NCBI RefSeq assembly: GCF_932526225.1
Contig: NC_064045.1
Coordinates: forward strand, 15,372,442 to 15,436,441
Length of the DNA: 64,000 nt
Direction of reading: 5' to 3'
From: Nematostella vectensis
Lineage: Eukaryota; Cnidaria; Anthozoa; Actiniaria; Edwardsiidae
Below the pieces are notes generated by a model. It was not told where the DNA came from and searched no databases. It saw nothing but the letters and a program-made list of their open reading frames with translations. The translations under genes and the position numbers were made by a program. Below, one piece after another: positions 36,201 to 50,104 of this stretch. Numbering within the stretch: position 1 is the first letter of the stretch; each line of letters begins with the position of its first letter.

Positions 36201-39200
36201 TGTAACCTTTTGGAGGTTACACTCGTAAAACAAATTCCTGAATGTAACCCTGAAGCTTTTCCCGAATGTAACCTCCAGTCCGATGGTGACTTTGCTTGGG
36301 ATAGTTTACGATACCAATAGTATTAAAAGTAATTTTCATTACAATTCCCTTCAGTAATGCCACGTTAGTCTTTCGTTGAGGGCACTTGACTACTAACGCA
36401 GCGACCCGGGTTCGATTCCCGCTGATAGCCTATTTTTTTCTCTTTATTTTTTTTTAAATATCGATACTTAATTATACTGTTCTTGGTGTGTCATGACATA
36501 AAAAGAAGGTATAGGGACATTTTTATGTACTCTCAGCATCTTTGATGTGCTCATGCTTTGTTCAGGATCCTGTACATATTTTATGCACACAAGAACTAAC
36601 TAGATTCCTTGGATAACTTGATTAAGTAGATTCTAACATAGAGCATAGCGCTCGATAGATTGATATACCTTTTTTTCCGAGTATACTGTTTTATTTTCCT
36701 AATGTTACTTTTTGGAATTTACATTCTGAAAAAAAATTATCGATTGTAACCTTTTGGAGGTTACACTCGTAAAACAAATTCCCGAATGTAACCCTGAAGC
36801 TTTTCCCGAATGTAACCTCCAGTCCGATGGTGACTTTGCTTGGGATAGTTTACGATACCAATAGTATTAAAAGTAATTTTCATTACAATTTCCTTCAGCA
36901 ATGCCACGTTAGTCTTTCGTTGCGGGCACTTGACTACTAACGCAGCGACCCGGGTTCGATTCCCGCTGATAGCCTATTTTTTTTTCCTTATTTTTTTTTT
37001 TTAAATATCGATACTTAATTATACTGTTCTTGGTGTGTCATGACATAAAAAGAAGGTATAGGGGCATTTTTATGTACTCTCAGCATCTTTGATGTGCTCA
37101 TGCTTTGTTCAGGATCCTGTACATATTTTATGCACACAAGAACTAACTAGATTCTTTGGATAACTTGATTAAGTAGATTCTAACATAGAGCATAGTGCTC
37201 GATAGATTGATATACCTTTTTTTCCGAGTATACTGTTTCATTTTTCCTAATGTTACTTTTTGGAATTTACATTCTGAAAAAAAATTATCGATTGTAACTT
37301 TTGGAGGTTACACTCGTAAAACAAATTCCCGAATGTAACCCTGAAGCTTTTCCCGAATGTAACCTCCAGTCCGATGGTGACTTTGCTTATAGTTTACGAT
37401 ACCAATAGTATTAAAAGTAATTTTCATTACAATTCCCTTCAGCAATGCCACGTTAGTCTTTCGTTGCGGGCACTTGACTACTAACGCAGCGACCCGGGTT
37501 CGATTCCCGCTGATAGCCTATTTTTTTTTCTTTATTTTTTTTCTAAATGTCGATACTTAATTATACTGTTCTTGGTGTGTCATGACATAAAAAGAAGGTA
37601 TAGGGACATTTTTATGTACTCTCAGCATCTTTGATGTGCTCATGCTTTGTTCAGGATCCTGTACATATTTTATGCACACAAGAACTAACTAGATTCCTTG
37701 GATAACTTGATTAAGTAGATTCTAACATAGAGCATAGCGCTCGATAGATTGGTATACCTTTTTTTCCGAGTATACTGTTTTATTTTCCTAATGTTACTTT
37801 TTGGAATTTACATTCTGAAAAAAAATTATCGATTGTAACCTTTTGGAGGTTACACTCGTAAAACAAATTCCCGAATGTAACCCTGGAGCTTTTCCCGAAT
37901 GTAACCTCCAGTCCGATGGTGACTTTGCTTGGGATAGTTTACGATACCAATAGTATTAAAAGTAATTTTCATTACAATTCCCTTCAGCAATGCCACGTTA
38001 GTCTTTCGTTGCGGGCACTTGACTACTAACGCAGCGACCCGGGTTCGATTCCCGCTGAAAGCCTATTTTTTTTTCTTAATTTTTTTTAAATATCGATACT
38101 TAATTATACTGTTCTTGGTGTGTCATGACATAAAAAGAAGGTATAGGGACATTTTTATGTACTCTCAGCATCTTTGATGTGCTCATGCTTTGTTCAGGAT
38201 CCTGTACATATTTTATGCACACAAGAACTAACTAGATTCCTTGGATAACTTGATTAAGTAGATTCTAACATAGAGCATAGCGCTCGATAGATTGATATAC
38301 CTTTTTTTCCGAGTATACTGTTTTATTTTTCTAATGTTACTTTTTGGAATTTACATTCGGAAAAAAAAATTATCGATTGTAACCTTTTGGAGGTTACACT
38401 CGTAAAACAAATTCCCGAATGTAACCCTGAAGCTTTTCTCGAATGTAACCTCCATTCCGATGGTGACTTTGCTTATAGTTTACGATACCAATAGTATTAA
38501 AAGTAATTTTCATTATAATTCCCTTCAGCAATGCCACGTTAGTCTTTCGTTGCGGGCACTTGACTACTAACGCAGCGACCCGGGTTCGATTCCCGCTGAT
38601 AGCCTATTTTTTTTTCTTTATTTTTTTTCTAAATATCGATACTTAATTATACTGTTCTTGGTGTGTCATGACATAAAAAGAAGGTATAGGGACATTTTTA
38701 TGTACTCTCAGCATCTTTGATGTGCTCATGCTTTGTTCAGGATCCTGTACATATTTTATGCACACAAGAACTAACTAGATTCCTTGGATAACTTGATTAA
38801 GTAGATTCTAACATAGAGCATAGCGCTCGATAGATTGATATACCTTTTTTTCCGAGTATACTGTTTTATTTTTCTAATGTTACTTTTTGGAATTTACATT
38901 CGAAAAAAAAAATTATCGATTGTAACCTTTTGGAGGTTACACTCGTAAAACAAATTCCCGAATGTAACCCTGAAGCTTTTCCCGAATGTAACTTCCAGTC
39001 CGATGGTGACTTTGCTTGGGATAGTTTACGATACCAATAGTATTAAAAGTAATTTTCATTACAATTCCCTTCAACAATGCCACGTTAGCCTTTCGTTGCG
39101 GGCACTTGACTACTAACGCAGCGACCCAGGTTCGATTCCCGCTGATAGCCTATTTTTTTTTCTTTATTTTTTTTCTAAATATCGATACTTATTTATACTG

Positions 39201-42200
39201 TTCTTGGTGTGTCATGACATAAAAAGAAGGTAAAGGAACATTTTTATGTACTCTCAGCATCTTTGATGTGCTCATGCTTTGTTCAGGATCCTGTACATAT
39301 TTTATGCACACAAGAACTAACTAGATTCCTTGGATAACTTGATTAAGTAGATTCTAACATAGAGCATAGCGCTCGATAGATTGATATACCTTTTTTTCCG
39401 AGTATACTGTTTTATTTTTCTAATGTTACTTTTTGGAATTTACATTCGGAAAAAAAAATTATCGATTGTAACCTTTTGGAGGTTACACTCGTAAAACAAA
39501 GTCCCGAATGTAACCCTGAAGCTTTTCCCGAATGTAACCTCCATTCCGATGGTGACTTTGCTTATAGTTTACGATACCAATAGTATTAAAAGTAATTTTC
39601 ATTACAATTCCCTTCAGCAATGCCACGTTAGTCTTTCGTTGCGGGCACTTGACTACTAACGCAGCGACCCGGGTTCTATTCCCGCTGATAGCCTATTTTT
39701 TTTTCTTTATTTTTTTTCTAAATATCGATACTTAATTATACTGTTCTTGGTGTGTCATGACATAAAAAGAAGGTATAGGGACATTTTTATGTACTCTCAG
39801 CATCTTTGATGTGCTCATGCTTTGTTCAGGATCCTGTACATATTTTATGCACACAAGAACTAACTAGATTCCTTGGATAACTTGATTAAGTAGATTCTAA
39901 CATAGAGCATAGCGCTCGATAGATTGATATACCTTTTTTTCCGAGTATACTGTTTTATTTTCCTAATGTTACTTTTTGGAATTTACATTCTGAAAAAAAA
40001 TTATCGATTGTAACCTTTTGGAGGTTACACTCGTAAAACAAATTCCCGAATGTAACCCTGAAGCTTTTCCCGAATGTAACCTCCAGTCCGATGGTGACTT
40101 TGCTTGGGATAGTTTACGATACCAATAGTATTAAAAGTAATTTTCATTACAATTCCCTTCAGCAATGCCACGTTAGTCTTTCGTTGCGGGCACTTGACTA
40201 CTAACGCAGCGACCCGGGTTCGATTCCCGCTGAAAGCCTATTTTTTTTCTTTATTTTTTTTAAATATCGATACTTAATTATACTGTTCTTGGTGTGTCAT
40301 GACATAAAAAGAAGGTATAGGGACATTTTTATGTACTCTCAGCATCTTTGATGTGCTCATGCTTTGTTCAGGATCCTGTACATATTTTATGCACACAAGA
40401 ACTAACTAGATTCCTTGGATAACTTGATTAAGTAGACTCTAACATAGAGCATAGCGCTCGATAGATTGATATACCTTTTTTTCCGAGTATACTGTTTTAT
40501 TTTTCTAATGTTACTTTTTGGAATTTACATTCGGAAAAAAAAATTATCGATTGTAACCTTTTGGAGGTTACACTCGTAAAACAAAGTCCCGAATGTAACC
40601 CTGAAGCTTTTCCCGAATGTAACTTCCAGTCCGATGGTGACTTTGCTTGGGATAGTTTACGATACCAATAGTATTAAAAGTAATTTTCATTACAATTCCC
40701 TTCAACAATGCCACGTTAGACTTTCGTTGCGGGCACTTGACTACTAACGCAGCGACCCAGGTTCGATTCCCGCTGATAGCCTATTTTTTTTTCTTTATTA
40801 TTTTTTTTTTTAAATATCGATACTTAATTATACTGTTCTTGGTGTGTCATGACATAAAAAGAAGGTATAGGGGCATTTTTATGTACTCTCAGCATCTTTG
40901 ATGTGCTCATGCTTTGTTCAGGATCCTGTACATATTTTATGCACACAAGAACTAACTAGATTCCTTGGATAACTTGATTAAGTAGATTCTAACATAGAGC
41001 ATAGTGCTCGATAGATTGATATACCTTTTTTTCCGAGTATACTGTTTTATTTTTCCTAATGTTACTTTTTGGAATTTACATTCTGAAAAAAAATTATCGA
41101 TTGTAACCTTTTGGAGGTTACACTCGTAAAAAAAATTCCCGAATGTAACCCTGAAGCTTTTCCCGAATGTAACCTCCAGTCCGATGGTGACTTTGCTTGG
41201 GATAGTTTACGATACCAATAGTATTAAAAGTAATTTTCATTACAATTCCCTTCAGCAATGCCACGTTAGTCTTTCGTTGCGGGCACTTGACTACTAACGC
41301 AGAGACCCGGGTTCGATTCCCGCTGATAGCCTATTTTTTTTTTCTTTATTTTTTTTTTAAATATCGATACTTAATTATACTGTTCTTGGTGTGTCATGAC
41401 ATAAAAAGAAGGTATAGGGACATTTTTATGTACTCTCAGCATCTTTGATGTGCTCATGCTTTGTTCAGGATCCTGTACATATTTTATGCACACAAGAACT
41501 AACTAGATTCCTTGGATAACTTGATTAAGTAGATTCTAACATAGAGCATAGCGCTCGATAGATTGATATACCTTTTTTTCCGAGTATACTGTTTTATTTT
41601 CCTAATGTTACTTTTTGGAATTTACATTCTGAAAAAAAATTATCGATTGTAACCTTTTGGAGGTTACACTCGTAAAACAAATTCCCGAATGTAACCCTGA
41701 AGCTTTTCCCGAATGTAACCTCCAGTCCGATGGTGACTTTGCTTGGGATAGTTTACGATACCAATAGTATTAAAAGTAATTTTCATTACAATTCCCTTCA
41801 GCAATGCCACGTTAGTCTTTCGTTGCGGGCACTTGACTACTAACGCAGCGACCCGGGTTCGATTCCCGCTGATAGCCTATGTTTTTTTCTTTATTTTTTT
41901 TAAATATCGATACTTAATTATACTGTTCTTGGTGTGTCATGACATAAAAAGAAGGTATAGGGACATTTTTATGTACTCTCAGCATCTTTGATGTGCTCAT
42001 GCTTTGTTCAGGATCCTGTACATATTTTATGCACACAAGAACTAACTAGATTCCTTGGATAACTTGATTAAGTAGATTCTAACATAGAGCATAGCGCTCG
42101 ATAGATTGATATACCTTTTTTTCCGAGTATACTCTTTTATTTTTCTAATGTTACTTTTTGGAATTTACATTCGGAAAAAAAAAATTATCGATTGTAACCT

Positions 42201-44720
42201 TTTGGAGGTTACACTCGTAAAACAAAGTCCCGAATGTAACCCTGAAGCTTTTCCCGAATGTAACTTACAGTCCGATGGTGACTTTGCTTGGGATAGTTTA
42301 CGATACCAATAGTATTAAAAGTAATTTTCATTACAATTCCCTTCAGCAATGCCACGTTAGTCTTTCGTTGCGGGCACTTGACTACTAACGCAGAGACCCG
42401 GGTTCGATTCCCGCTGATAGCCTATTTTTTTTTTCTTTATTTTTTTTTTAAATATCGATACTTAATTATACTGTTCTTGGTGTGTCATGACATAAAAAGA
42501 AGGTATAGGGACATTTTTATGTACTCTCAGCATCTTTGATGTGCTCATGCTTTGTTCAGGATCCTGTACATATTTTATGCACACAAGAACTAACTAGATT
42601 CCTTGGATAACTTGATTAAGTAGATTCTAACATAGAGCATAGCGCTCGATAGATTGATATACCTTTTTTTCCGAGTATACTGTTTTATTTTCCTAATGTT
42701 ACTTTTTGGAATTTACATTCTGAAAAAAAATTATCGATTGTAACCTTTTGGAGGTTACACTCGTAAAACAAATTCCCGAATGTAACCCTGAAGCTTTTCC
42801 CGAATGTAACCTCCAGTCCGATGGTGACTTTGCTTGGGATAGTTTACGATACCAATAGTATTAAAAGTAATTTTCATTACAATTCCCTTCAGCAATGCCA
42901 CGTTAGTCTTTCGTTGCGGGCACTTGACTACTAACGCAGCGACCCGGGTTCGATTCCCGCTGATAGCCTATGTTTTTTTCTTTATTTTTTTTAAATATCG
43001 ATACTTAATTATACTGTTCTTGGTGTGTCATGACATAAAAAGAAGGTATAGGGACATTTTTATGTACTCTCAGCATCTTTGATGTGCTCATGCTTTGTTC
43101 AGGATCCTGTACATATTTTATGCACACAAGAACTAACTAGATTCCTTGGATAACTTGATTAAGTAGATTCTAACATAGAGCATAGCGCTCGATAGATTGA
43201 TATACCTTTTTTTCCGAGTATACTGTTTTATTTTTCTAATGTTACTTTTTGGAATTTACATTCGGAAAAAAAAAATTATCGATTGTAACCTTTTGGAGGT
43301 TACACTCGTAAAACAAAGTCCCGAATGTAACCCTGAAGCTTTTCCCGAATGTAACTTACAGTCCGATGGTGACTTTGCTTGGGATAGTTTACGATACCAA
43401 TAGTATTAAAAGTAATTTTCATTACAATTCCCTTCAGCAATGCCACGTTAGTCTTTCGTTGCGGGCACTTGACTACTAACGCAGAGACCCGGGTTCGATT
43501 CCCGCTGATAGCCTATTTTTTTTTTCTTTATTTTTTTTTTAAATATCGATACTTAATTATACTGTTCTTGGTGTGTCATGACATAAAAAGAAGGTATAGG
43601 GACATTTTTATGTACTCTCAGCATCTTTGATGTGCTCATGCTTTGTTCAGGATCCTGTACATATTTTATGCACACAAGAACTAACTAGATTCCTTGGATA
43701 ACTTGATTAAGTAGATTCTAACATAGAGCATAGCGCTCGATAGATTGATATACCTTTTTTTCCGAGTATACTGTTTTATTTTCCTAATGTTACTTTTTGG
43801 AATTTACATTCTGAAAAAAAATTATCGATTGTAACCTTTTGGAGGTTACACTCGTAAAACAAATTCCCGAATGTAACCCTGAAGCTTTTCCCGAATGTAA
43901 CCTCCAGTCCGATGGTGACTTTGCTTGGGATAGTTTACGATACCAATAGTATTAAAAGTAATTTTCATTACAATTCCCTTCAGCAATGCCACGTTAGTCT
44001 TTCGTTGCGGGCACTTGACTACTAACGCAGCGACCCGGGTTCGATTCCCGCTGATAGCCTATGTTTTTTTCTTTATTTTTTTTAAATATCGATACTTAAT
44101 TATACTGTTCTTGGTGTGTCATGACATAAAAAGAAGGTATAGGGACATTTTTATGTACTCTCAGCATCTTTGATGTGCTCATGCTTTGTTCAGGATCCTG
44201 TACATATTTTATGCACACAAGAACTAACTAGATTCCTTGGATAACTTGATTAAGTAGATTCTAACATAGAGCATAGCGCTCGATAGATTGATATACCTTT
44301 TTTTCCGAGTATACTGTTTTATTTTTCTAATGTTACTTTTTGGAATTTACATTCGGAAAAAAAAAATTATCGATTGTAACCTTTTGGAGGTTACACTCGT
44401 AAAACAAAGTCCCGAATGTAACCCTGAAGCTTTTCCCGAATGTAACTTACAGTCCGATGGTGACTTTGCTTGGGATAGTTTACGATACCAATAGTATTAA
44501 AAGTAATTTTCATTACAATTCCCTTCAGCAATGCCACGTTAGTCTTTCGTTGCGGGCACTTGACTACTAACGCAGCGACCCGTGTTCGATTCCCGCTGAA
44601 AGCCTATTTTTTTTTCTTTATTTTTTTTTAAATATCGATACTTAATTATACTGTTCTTGGTGTGTCATGACATAAAAAGAAGGTATAGGGACATTTTTAT
44701 GTACTCTCAGCATCTTTGAT

Positions 44721-47171
44721 GTGTTCACCAAATTCCAGCAGTGCCCTAATGCAATCATAGGTGGTGACTTTAACTGCTCGGGTATTGAATGGTCAAGCGG
44801 CGAGGCTGTACTCACTCCACCTGTTCACAGCTGGGACCTCGCCCTTATTGCGTTGGCGGAAAAATATGGATTATCACAGCATGTTAAGTCTCCAACTCGA
44901 TATGATAGCTTCTTGGACCTTGCATTCTCGTCTAAACCTGGCCTTGTTAATGCATGTCATGTTACGTCGGGTTTAAGTGATCACAGCGCGGTTTTATTTG
45001 AAGTTGACCTTGCTCCAAAATATATCCCCAAGCCCCCACGTAAGATTTATCTTTACCATAAAGCGGACATGGCTGCGTTAAAAGAACACATCGCATCCTT
45101 CCATAGGGACTATGCTGCATCGCACATGGAAAGATCCGTGGAGGAAAATTGGAATGCTATTTCAACTTGCATTAGTGATGCTATGGAGAGGTTTATTCCA
45201 TCCAAGACTTCGAAAACAAAGCGACACCTCCCCTGGATAGGCGCGCCCATCAAAAAATTGATGCGCAAACGCGACCGCGCCTTCAAAAAGTCCAAACGGA
45301 CTGGGAAGGAAAAAGACCATGTGAACTACAAACGCCTAAGGAACATTGTAAGCAACAGCATCAAGGAATCACACAATAACTACGTGAGCGAGATTATGAA
45401 GGGGATTGACCTTGAATCTGATGAACCTAGGCCGAACGGAGTGAAGAGGGCGTGGTCATATCTGAAACTCTTACGCTCAGAGTCACTAGGGATACCCACT
45501 CTATTCTGGGAGGGACGGGTTTGCGCGAATGACAAATGTAAAGCTGAGGCGCTAAGGGCACAGTATGACAGTGTATTCACGCAGGAAGATAATCTTAATG
45601 TTCCCACTCTCGGCGCGTCCCCTTACCAAGACACCAAAGACATCTCCTTCTCTGTTAACGGCGTTAGAGTACAACTCGATAACATCCGTGTAGACAAGGC
45701 GTGTGGCCCAGATGCCGTCCCAGCCAGAGTCCTGAAGGTGGCTGCAACAGAACTCGCACCTATCCTTACATTACTGTTCGAGCAGTCGATGAAGGATGGC
45801 GTACTCCCTACTGTGTGGAAGGACGCGAACATATCAGCCATTTATAAGAAGGGTCTAAGATCTGACCCACAGAACTATCGCCCAGTATCTTTAACATCCT
45901 TGGTCTCCAAACTGATGGAACACATTGTCTCAAAACACATAATGTGTCACCTGTCCGCAAACAACATCATTACTCAGCTACAGCATGGTTTCCTGAAAGG
46001 CCTCTCTTGCTCCACCCAACTAATATCTGTTATTCATGATTGGTCGTCGGTCCTGAACGACCATGGGCAAGTTGACGTGGTATTTCTTGATTTCGCCAAG
46101 GCGTTCGATTCAGTCCCTCACGAACGCCTACTGATCAAGGCCGAGTTCTATGGAATCAGAGGAAGACTCTTACTGTGGTTAAGGCACTTTCTTACCAACA
46201 GAAGACAGCGAGTGGTCGTGAACGGGGCCTCTTCTACCTGGTCCCCTGTGCTATCAGGTGTGCCTCAGGGCACGGTCTTAGGACCGATATTATTCCTGCT
46301 CTTCATAAACGACCTGCCATCTGGCATCAAATCACACGTGAAACTGTTTGCCGACGACAGCGTCCTATACCGCCCAATTAAGAGCCTTGATGACCACCAC
46401 GCCCTACAGCAAGATCTTCACCACCTTGAACGATGGGCAGAACAGTGGCAGATGAAGTTTGCGCCCAAAAAATGTTACGTCATGACCATCACCTTAAAAC
46501 GCGACAAGTCCCAGTTCCCATACCATTTGTGTGGAACCACACTGGAGGGGGTTAGCGTTCAAAAATACCTTGGAGTCCACATTTCTACATCTCTCAATTG
46601 GTCAAAGCACACGGAGGAAGTCAAGAAGAAGGCTAACGCAGTACTGGGTATCCTACAAAGAAATTTATCTTCCTGCCCAGCTGCGGTTAAAGAGCAAGCC
46701 TACAAGGCGCTGGTACGGCCACTGGTGGAGTACGGGACGGAAGCATGGAGCCCCCACACTAAGAAGGACATTCAAAAAGTTGAATCTGTACAACGCCGCG
46801 CTGCCAGATTTGTGTGCAACGACTACGGAAGGCATAGCAGCGTCACGAATATGCTGACACACCTAGGATGGCACCAGCTAGAACTTAGGCGAACAGTATT
46901 CGACTCTGTCATGTTTTATAAGATCTACCACGGGCTAGTAAAAATCGATTTCCCGAGTGATGTAATTCGCAAACCTGGTTCCTACGCAACCAGGTCAAGC
47001 GTCAGGAACACATGCCAACTTACACTCCCGCCTCCCAGTATAAACCAATTCAAATACTCCTTCTTTTCAAGAACTATCCCCGTTTGGAACTCTCTGCCCC
47101 AACAAATGCTAGACCTCAGCTCTGTCGATGAATTTAAGATAGCCGTCACTGGCGAGCTGGCCCGGCAATGA
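44721..47171 (+). CDS. LINE ORF2 fragment: endonuclease C-terminus plus reverse transcriptase (copy 1)
   Basis: 816 codons open from the satellite junction. The frame enters through GTG with no ATG, so this is a truncated ORF2. Residues ~1-100 are the C-terminal half of an APE-type endonuclease, with GGDFNC (14-19) and SDHSA (86-90). Reverse transcriptase motifs follow: NYRPVSLTS, FLDFAKAFDSV (455-465, D457), GVPQGTVLGP (from 513), and the catalytic FADD at 543-546. A C-terminal region ends in the VWNSLPQQMLD signature common to CR1/Jockey-type elements. The frame has no stop or shift, suggesting a young copy, but the missing 5' part makes autonomous movement unlikely. The clade is inferred from RT style. 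Confidence 0.93.
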   Translation: MFTKFQQCPNAIIGGDFNCSGIEWSSGEAVLTPPVHSWDLALIALAEKYGLSQHVKSPTRYDSFLDLAFSSKPGLVNACHVTSGLSDHSAVLFEVDLAPKYIPKPPRKIYLYHKADMAALKEHIASFHRDYAASHMERSVEENWNAISTCISDAMERFIPSKTSKTKRHLPWIGAPIKKLMRKRDRAFKKSKRTGKEKDHVNYKRLRNIVSNSIKESHNNYVSEIMKGIDLESDEPRPNGVKRAWSYLKLLRSESLGIPTLFWEGRVCANDKCKAEALRAQYDSVFTQEDNLNVPTLGASPYQDTKDISFSVNGVRVQLDNIRVDKACGPDAVPARVLKVAATELAPILTLLFEQSMKDGVLPTVWKDANISAIYKKGLRSDPQNYRPVSLTSLVSKLMEHIVSKHIMCHLSANNIITQLQHGFLKGLSCSTQLISVIHDWSSVLNDHGQVDVVFLDFAKAFDSVPHERLLIKAEFYGIRGRLLLWLRHFLTNRRQRVVVNGASSTWSPVLSGVPQGTVLGPILFLLFINDLPSGIKSHVKLFADDSVLYRPIKSLDDHHALQQDLHHLERWAEQWQMKFAPKKCYVMTITLKRDKSQFPYHLCGTTLEGVSVQKYLGVHISTSLNWSKHTEEVKKKANAVLGILQRNLSSCPAAVKEQAYKALVRPLVEYGTEAWSPHTKKDIQKVESVQRRAARFVCNDYGRHSSVTNMLTHLGWHQLELRRTVFDSVMFYKIYHGLVKIDFPSDVIRKPGSYATRSSVRNTCQLTLPPPSINQFKYSFFSRTIPVWNSLPQQMLDLSSVDEFKIAVTGELARQ

Positions 47172-47396
47172 TTTAGTTGCCATACTACCCATGTACATGT
47201 GTATTGTTATCTCATCATCTTATCGAATTGTTACGTTTATTTATTTATTTATTCATTCATTTATTGTTTCTTTTGTTTTATTTATTATTTATTTATTATC
47301 AACCGTAGTATGTGCATGGGTAGTTGGTACGCTGCCCCTCATTGCCGGATTAGCTCGCTAGTGGCAATTATTGTATTTAAAGGTTAAAGGTAAAGG
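44721..47396 (+). mobile_element. 5'-truncated non-LTR retrotransposon, copy 1
   Basis: LINE inserted in a 545-bp unit. Satellite sequence runs to ...TTTGATGTG and resumes with TTCAGGATCC; the ~11 bp normally between (CTCATGCTTTG) are missing, so the insertion deleted target sequence and left no target duplication. The 5' end is lost within the endonuclease domain. After the ORF come ~225 bp of AT-rich 3' sequence ending in TTAAAGG/TAAAGG short repeats, a microsatellite-like tail instead of poly(A), as in several CR1/L2-type LINEs. Confidence 0.93.
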
Positions 47397-50104
47397 TTCA
47401 GGATCCTGTACATATTTTATTCACACAAGAACTAACTAGATTCCTTGGATAACTTGATTAAGTAGATTCTAACATAGAGCATAGTGCTCGATAGATTGAT
47501 ATACCTTTTTTCCGAGTATACTATTTTATTTTTCCTAATGTTACTTTTTGGAATTTACATTCGGAAAAAAAATTATCGATTGTAACTTTTGGAGGTTACA
47601 CTCGTAAAACAAATTCCCGAATGTAACCCTGAAGCTTTTCCCGAATGTAACCTCCATTCCGATGGTGACTTTGCTTATAGTTTACGATACCAATAGTATT
47701 AAAAGTAATTTTCATTACAATTCCCTTCAGCAATGCCACGTTAGTCTTTCGTTGCGGGCACTTGACTACTAACGCAGAGACCCGGGTTCGATTCCCGCTG
47801 ATAGCCTATTTTTTTTTTCTTTATTTTTTTTTTAAATATCGATACTTAATTATACTGTTCTTGGTGTGTCATGACATAAAAAGAAGGTATAGGGACATTT
47901 TTATGTACTCTCAGCATCTTTGATGTGCTCATGCTTTGTTCAGGATCCTGTACATATTTTATGCACACAAGAACTAACTAGATTCCTTGGATAACTTGAT
48001 TAAGTAGATTCTAACATAGAGCATAGCGCTCGATAGATTGATATACCTTTTTTTCCGAGTATACTGTTTTATTTTCCTAATGTTACTTTTTGGAATTTAC
48101 ATTCTGAAAAAAAATTATCGATTGTAACCTTTTGGAGGTTACACTCGTAAAACAAATTCCCGAATGTAACCCTGAAGCTTTTCCCGAATGTAACCTCCAG
48201 TCCGATGGTGACTTTGCTTGGGATAGTTTACGATACCAATAGTATTAAAAGTAATTTTCATTACAATTCCCTTCAGCAATGCCACGTTAGTCTTTCGTTG
48301 CGGGCACTTGACTACTAACGCAGCGACCCGGGTTCGATTCCCGCTGATAGCCTATGTTTTTTTCTTTATTTTTTTTTAAATATCGATACTTAATTATACT
48401 GTTCTTGGTGTGTCATGACATAAAAAGAAGGTATAGGGACATTTTTATGTACTCTCAGCATCTTTGATGTGCTCATGCTTTGTTCAGGATCCTGTACATA
48501 TTTTATGCACACAAGAACTAACTAGATTCCTTGGATAACTTGATTAAGTAGATTCTAACATAGAGCATAGCGCTCGATAGATTGATATACCTTTTTTTCC
48601 GAGTATACTGTTTTATTTTTCTAATGTTACTTTTTGGAATTTACATTCGGAAAAAAAAAATTATCGATTGTAACCTTTTGGAGGTTACACTCGTAAAACA
48701 AAGTCCCGAATGTAACCCTGAAGCTTTTCCCGAATGTAACCTCCATTCCGATGGTGACTTTGCTTATAGTTTACGATACCAATAGTATTAAAAGTAATTT
48801 TCATTACAATTCCCTTCAGCAATGCCACGTTAGTCTTTCGTTGCGGGCACTTGACTACTAACGCAGAGACCCGGGTTCGATTCCCGCTGATAGCCTATTT
48901 TTTTTTTTCTTTATTTTTTTTTTAAATATCGATACTTAATTATACTGTTCTTGGTGTGTCATGACATAAAAAGAAGGTATAGGGACATTTTTATGTACTC
49001 TCAGCATCTTTGATGTGCTCATGCTTTGTTCAGGATCCTGTACATATTTTATGCACACAAGAACTAACTAGATTCCTTGGATAACTTGATTAAGTAGATT
49101 CTAACATAGAGCATAGCGCTCGATAGATTGATATACCTTTTTTTCCGAGTATACTGTTTTATTTTCCTAATGTTACTTTTTGGAATTTACATTCTGAAAA
49201 AAAATTATCGATTGTAACCTTTTGGAGGTTACACTCGTAAAACAAATTCCCGAATGTAACCCTGAAGCTTTTCCCGAATGTAACCTCCAGTCCGATGGTG
49301 ACTTTGCTTGGGATAGTTTACGATACCAATAGTATTAAAAGTAATTTTCATTACAATTCCCTTCAGCAATGCCACGTTAGTCTTTCGTTGCGGGCACTTG
49401 ACTACTAACGCAGCGACCCGGGTTCGATTCCCGCTGATAGCCTATGTTTTTTTCTTTATTTTTTTTTAAATATCGATACTTAATTATACTGTTCTTGGTG
49501 TGTCATGACATAAAAAGAAGGTATAGGGACATTTTTATGTACTCTCAGCATCTTTGATGTGCTCATGCTTTGTTCAGGATCCTGTACATATTTTATGCAC
49601 ACAAGAACTAACTAGATTCCTTGGATAACTTGATTAAGTAGATTCTAACATAGAGCATAGCGCTCGATAGATTGATATACCTTTTTTTCCGAGTATACTG
49701 TTTTATTTTTCTAATGTTACTTTTTGGAATTTACATTCGGAAAAAAAAAATTATCGATTGTAACCTTTTGGAGGTTACACTCGTAAAACAAAGTCCCGAA
49801 TGTAACCCTGAAGCTTTTCCCGAATGTAACTTACAGTCCGATGGTGACTTTGCTTGGGATAGTTTACGATACCAATAGTATTAAAAGTAATTTTCATTAC
49901 AATTCCCTTCAGCAATGCCACGTTAGTCTTTCGTTGCGGGCACTTGACTACTAACGCAGCGACCCGTGTTCGATTCCCGCTGAAAGCCTATTTTTTTTTC
50001 TTTATTTTTTTTTAAATATCGATACTTAATTATACTGTTCTTGGTGTGTCATGACATAAAAAGAAGGTATAGGGACATTTTTATGTACTCTCAGCATCTT
50101 TGAT
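47397..50104. repeat. 545-bp satellite, block between the LINE copies (~5 units)
   Basis: Resumes in mid-unit after LINE copy 1 with TTATTCACAC instead of the usual TTATGCACAC, a change also present after copy 2. The first unit is of the CATAGTGCTCG class (47480). It lies 6480 bp from the previous one at 41000, i.e. one 7-unit period plus the LINE. Confidence 0.95.

Larger units (their letters stand above)
23534..44720. repeat. ~545-bp satellite array, first block (~39 units)
   Basis: Head-to-tail units of 542-547 bp; the first five begin (at ATTAAGTAG) at 23536, 24080, 24622, 25166 and 25709. Landmarks in each unit, in order: GAGCATAGCGCTCG, a cluster of GAATGTAAC motifs, a tRNA-like segment, a T-rich run, the palindrome TGTCATGACA, and AGGATCCTGTAC. 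A variant class with CATAGTGCTCG, usually also with CTTATAG in place of CTTGGGATAG, occurs at 23559, 24103, 29553, 33374, 37191 and 41000. From 29553 the spacing is 3809-3821 bp, seven units, so a 7-mer higher-order repeat is superimposed. Nested in it, 41-44.5 kb is built of 1091-bp dimers. Short frames here drift with indels and are not genes. Confidence 0.97.

Noticed and set aside
44719-44723. ATG overlapping the LINE junction as a true start codon
   Set aside because: That ATG belongs to satellite sequence and is in another frame; the LINE frame enters through GTG, so the ORF is truncated.
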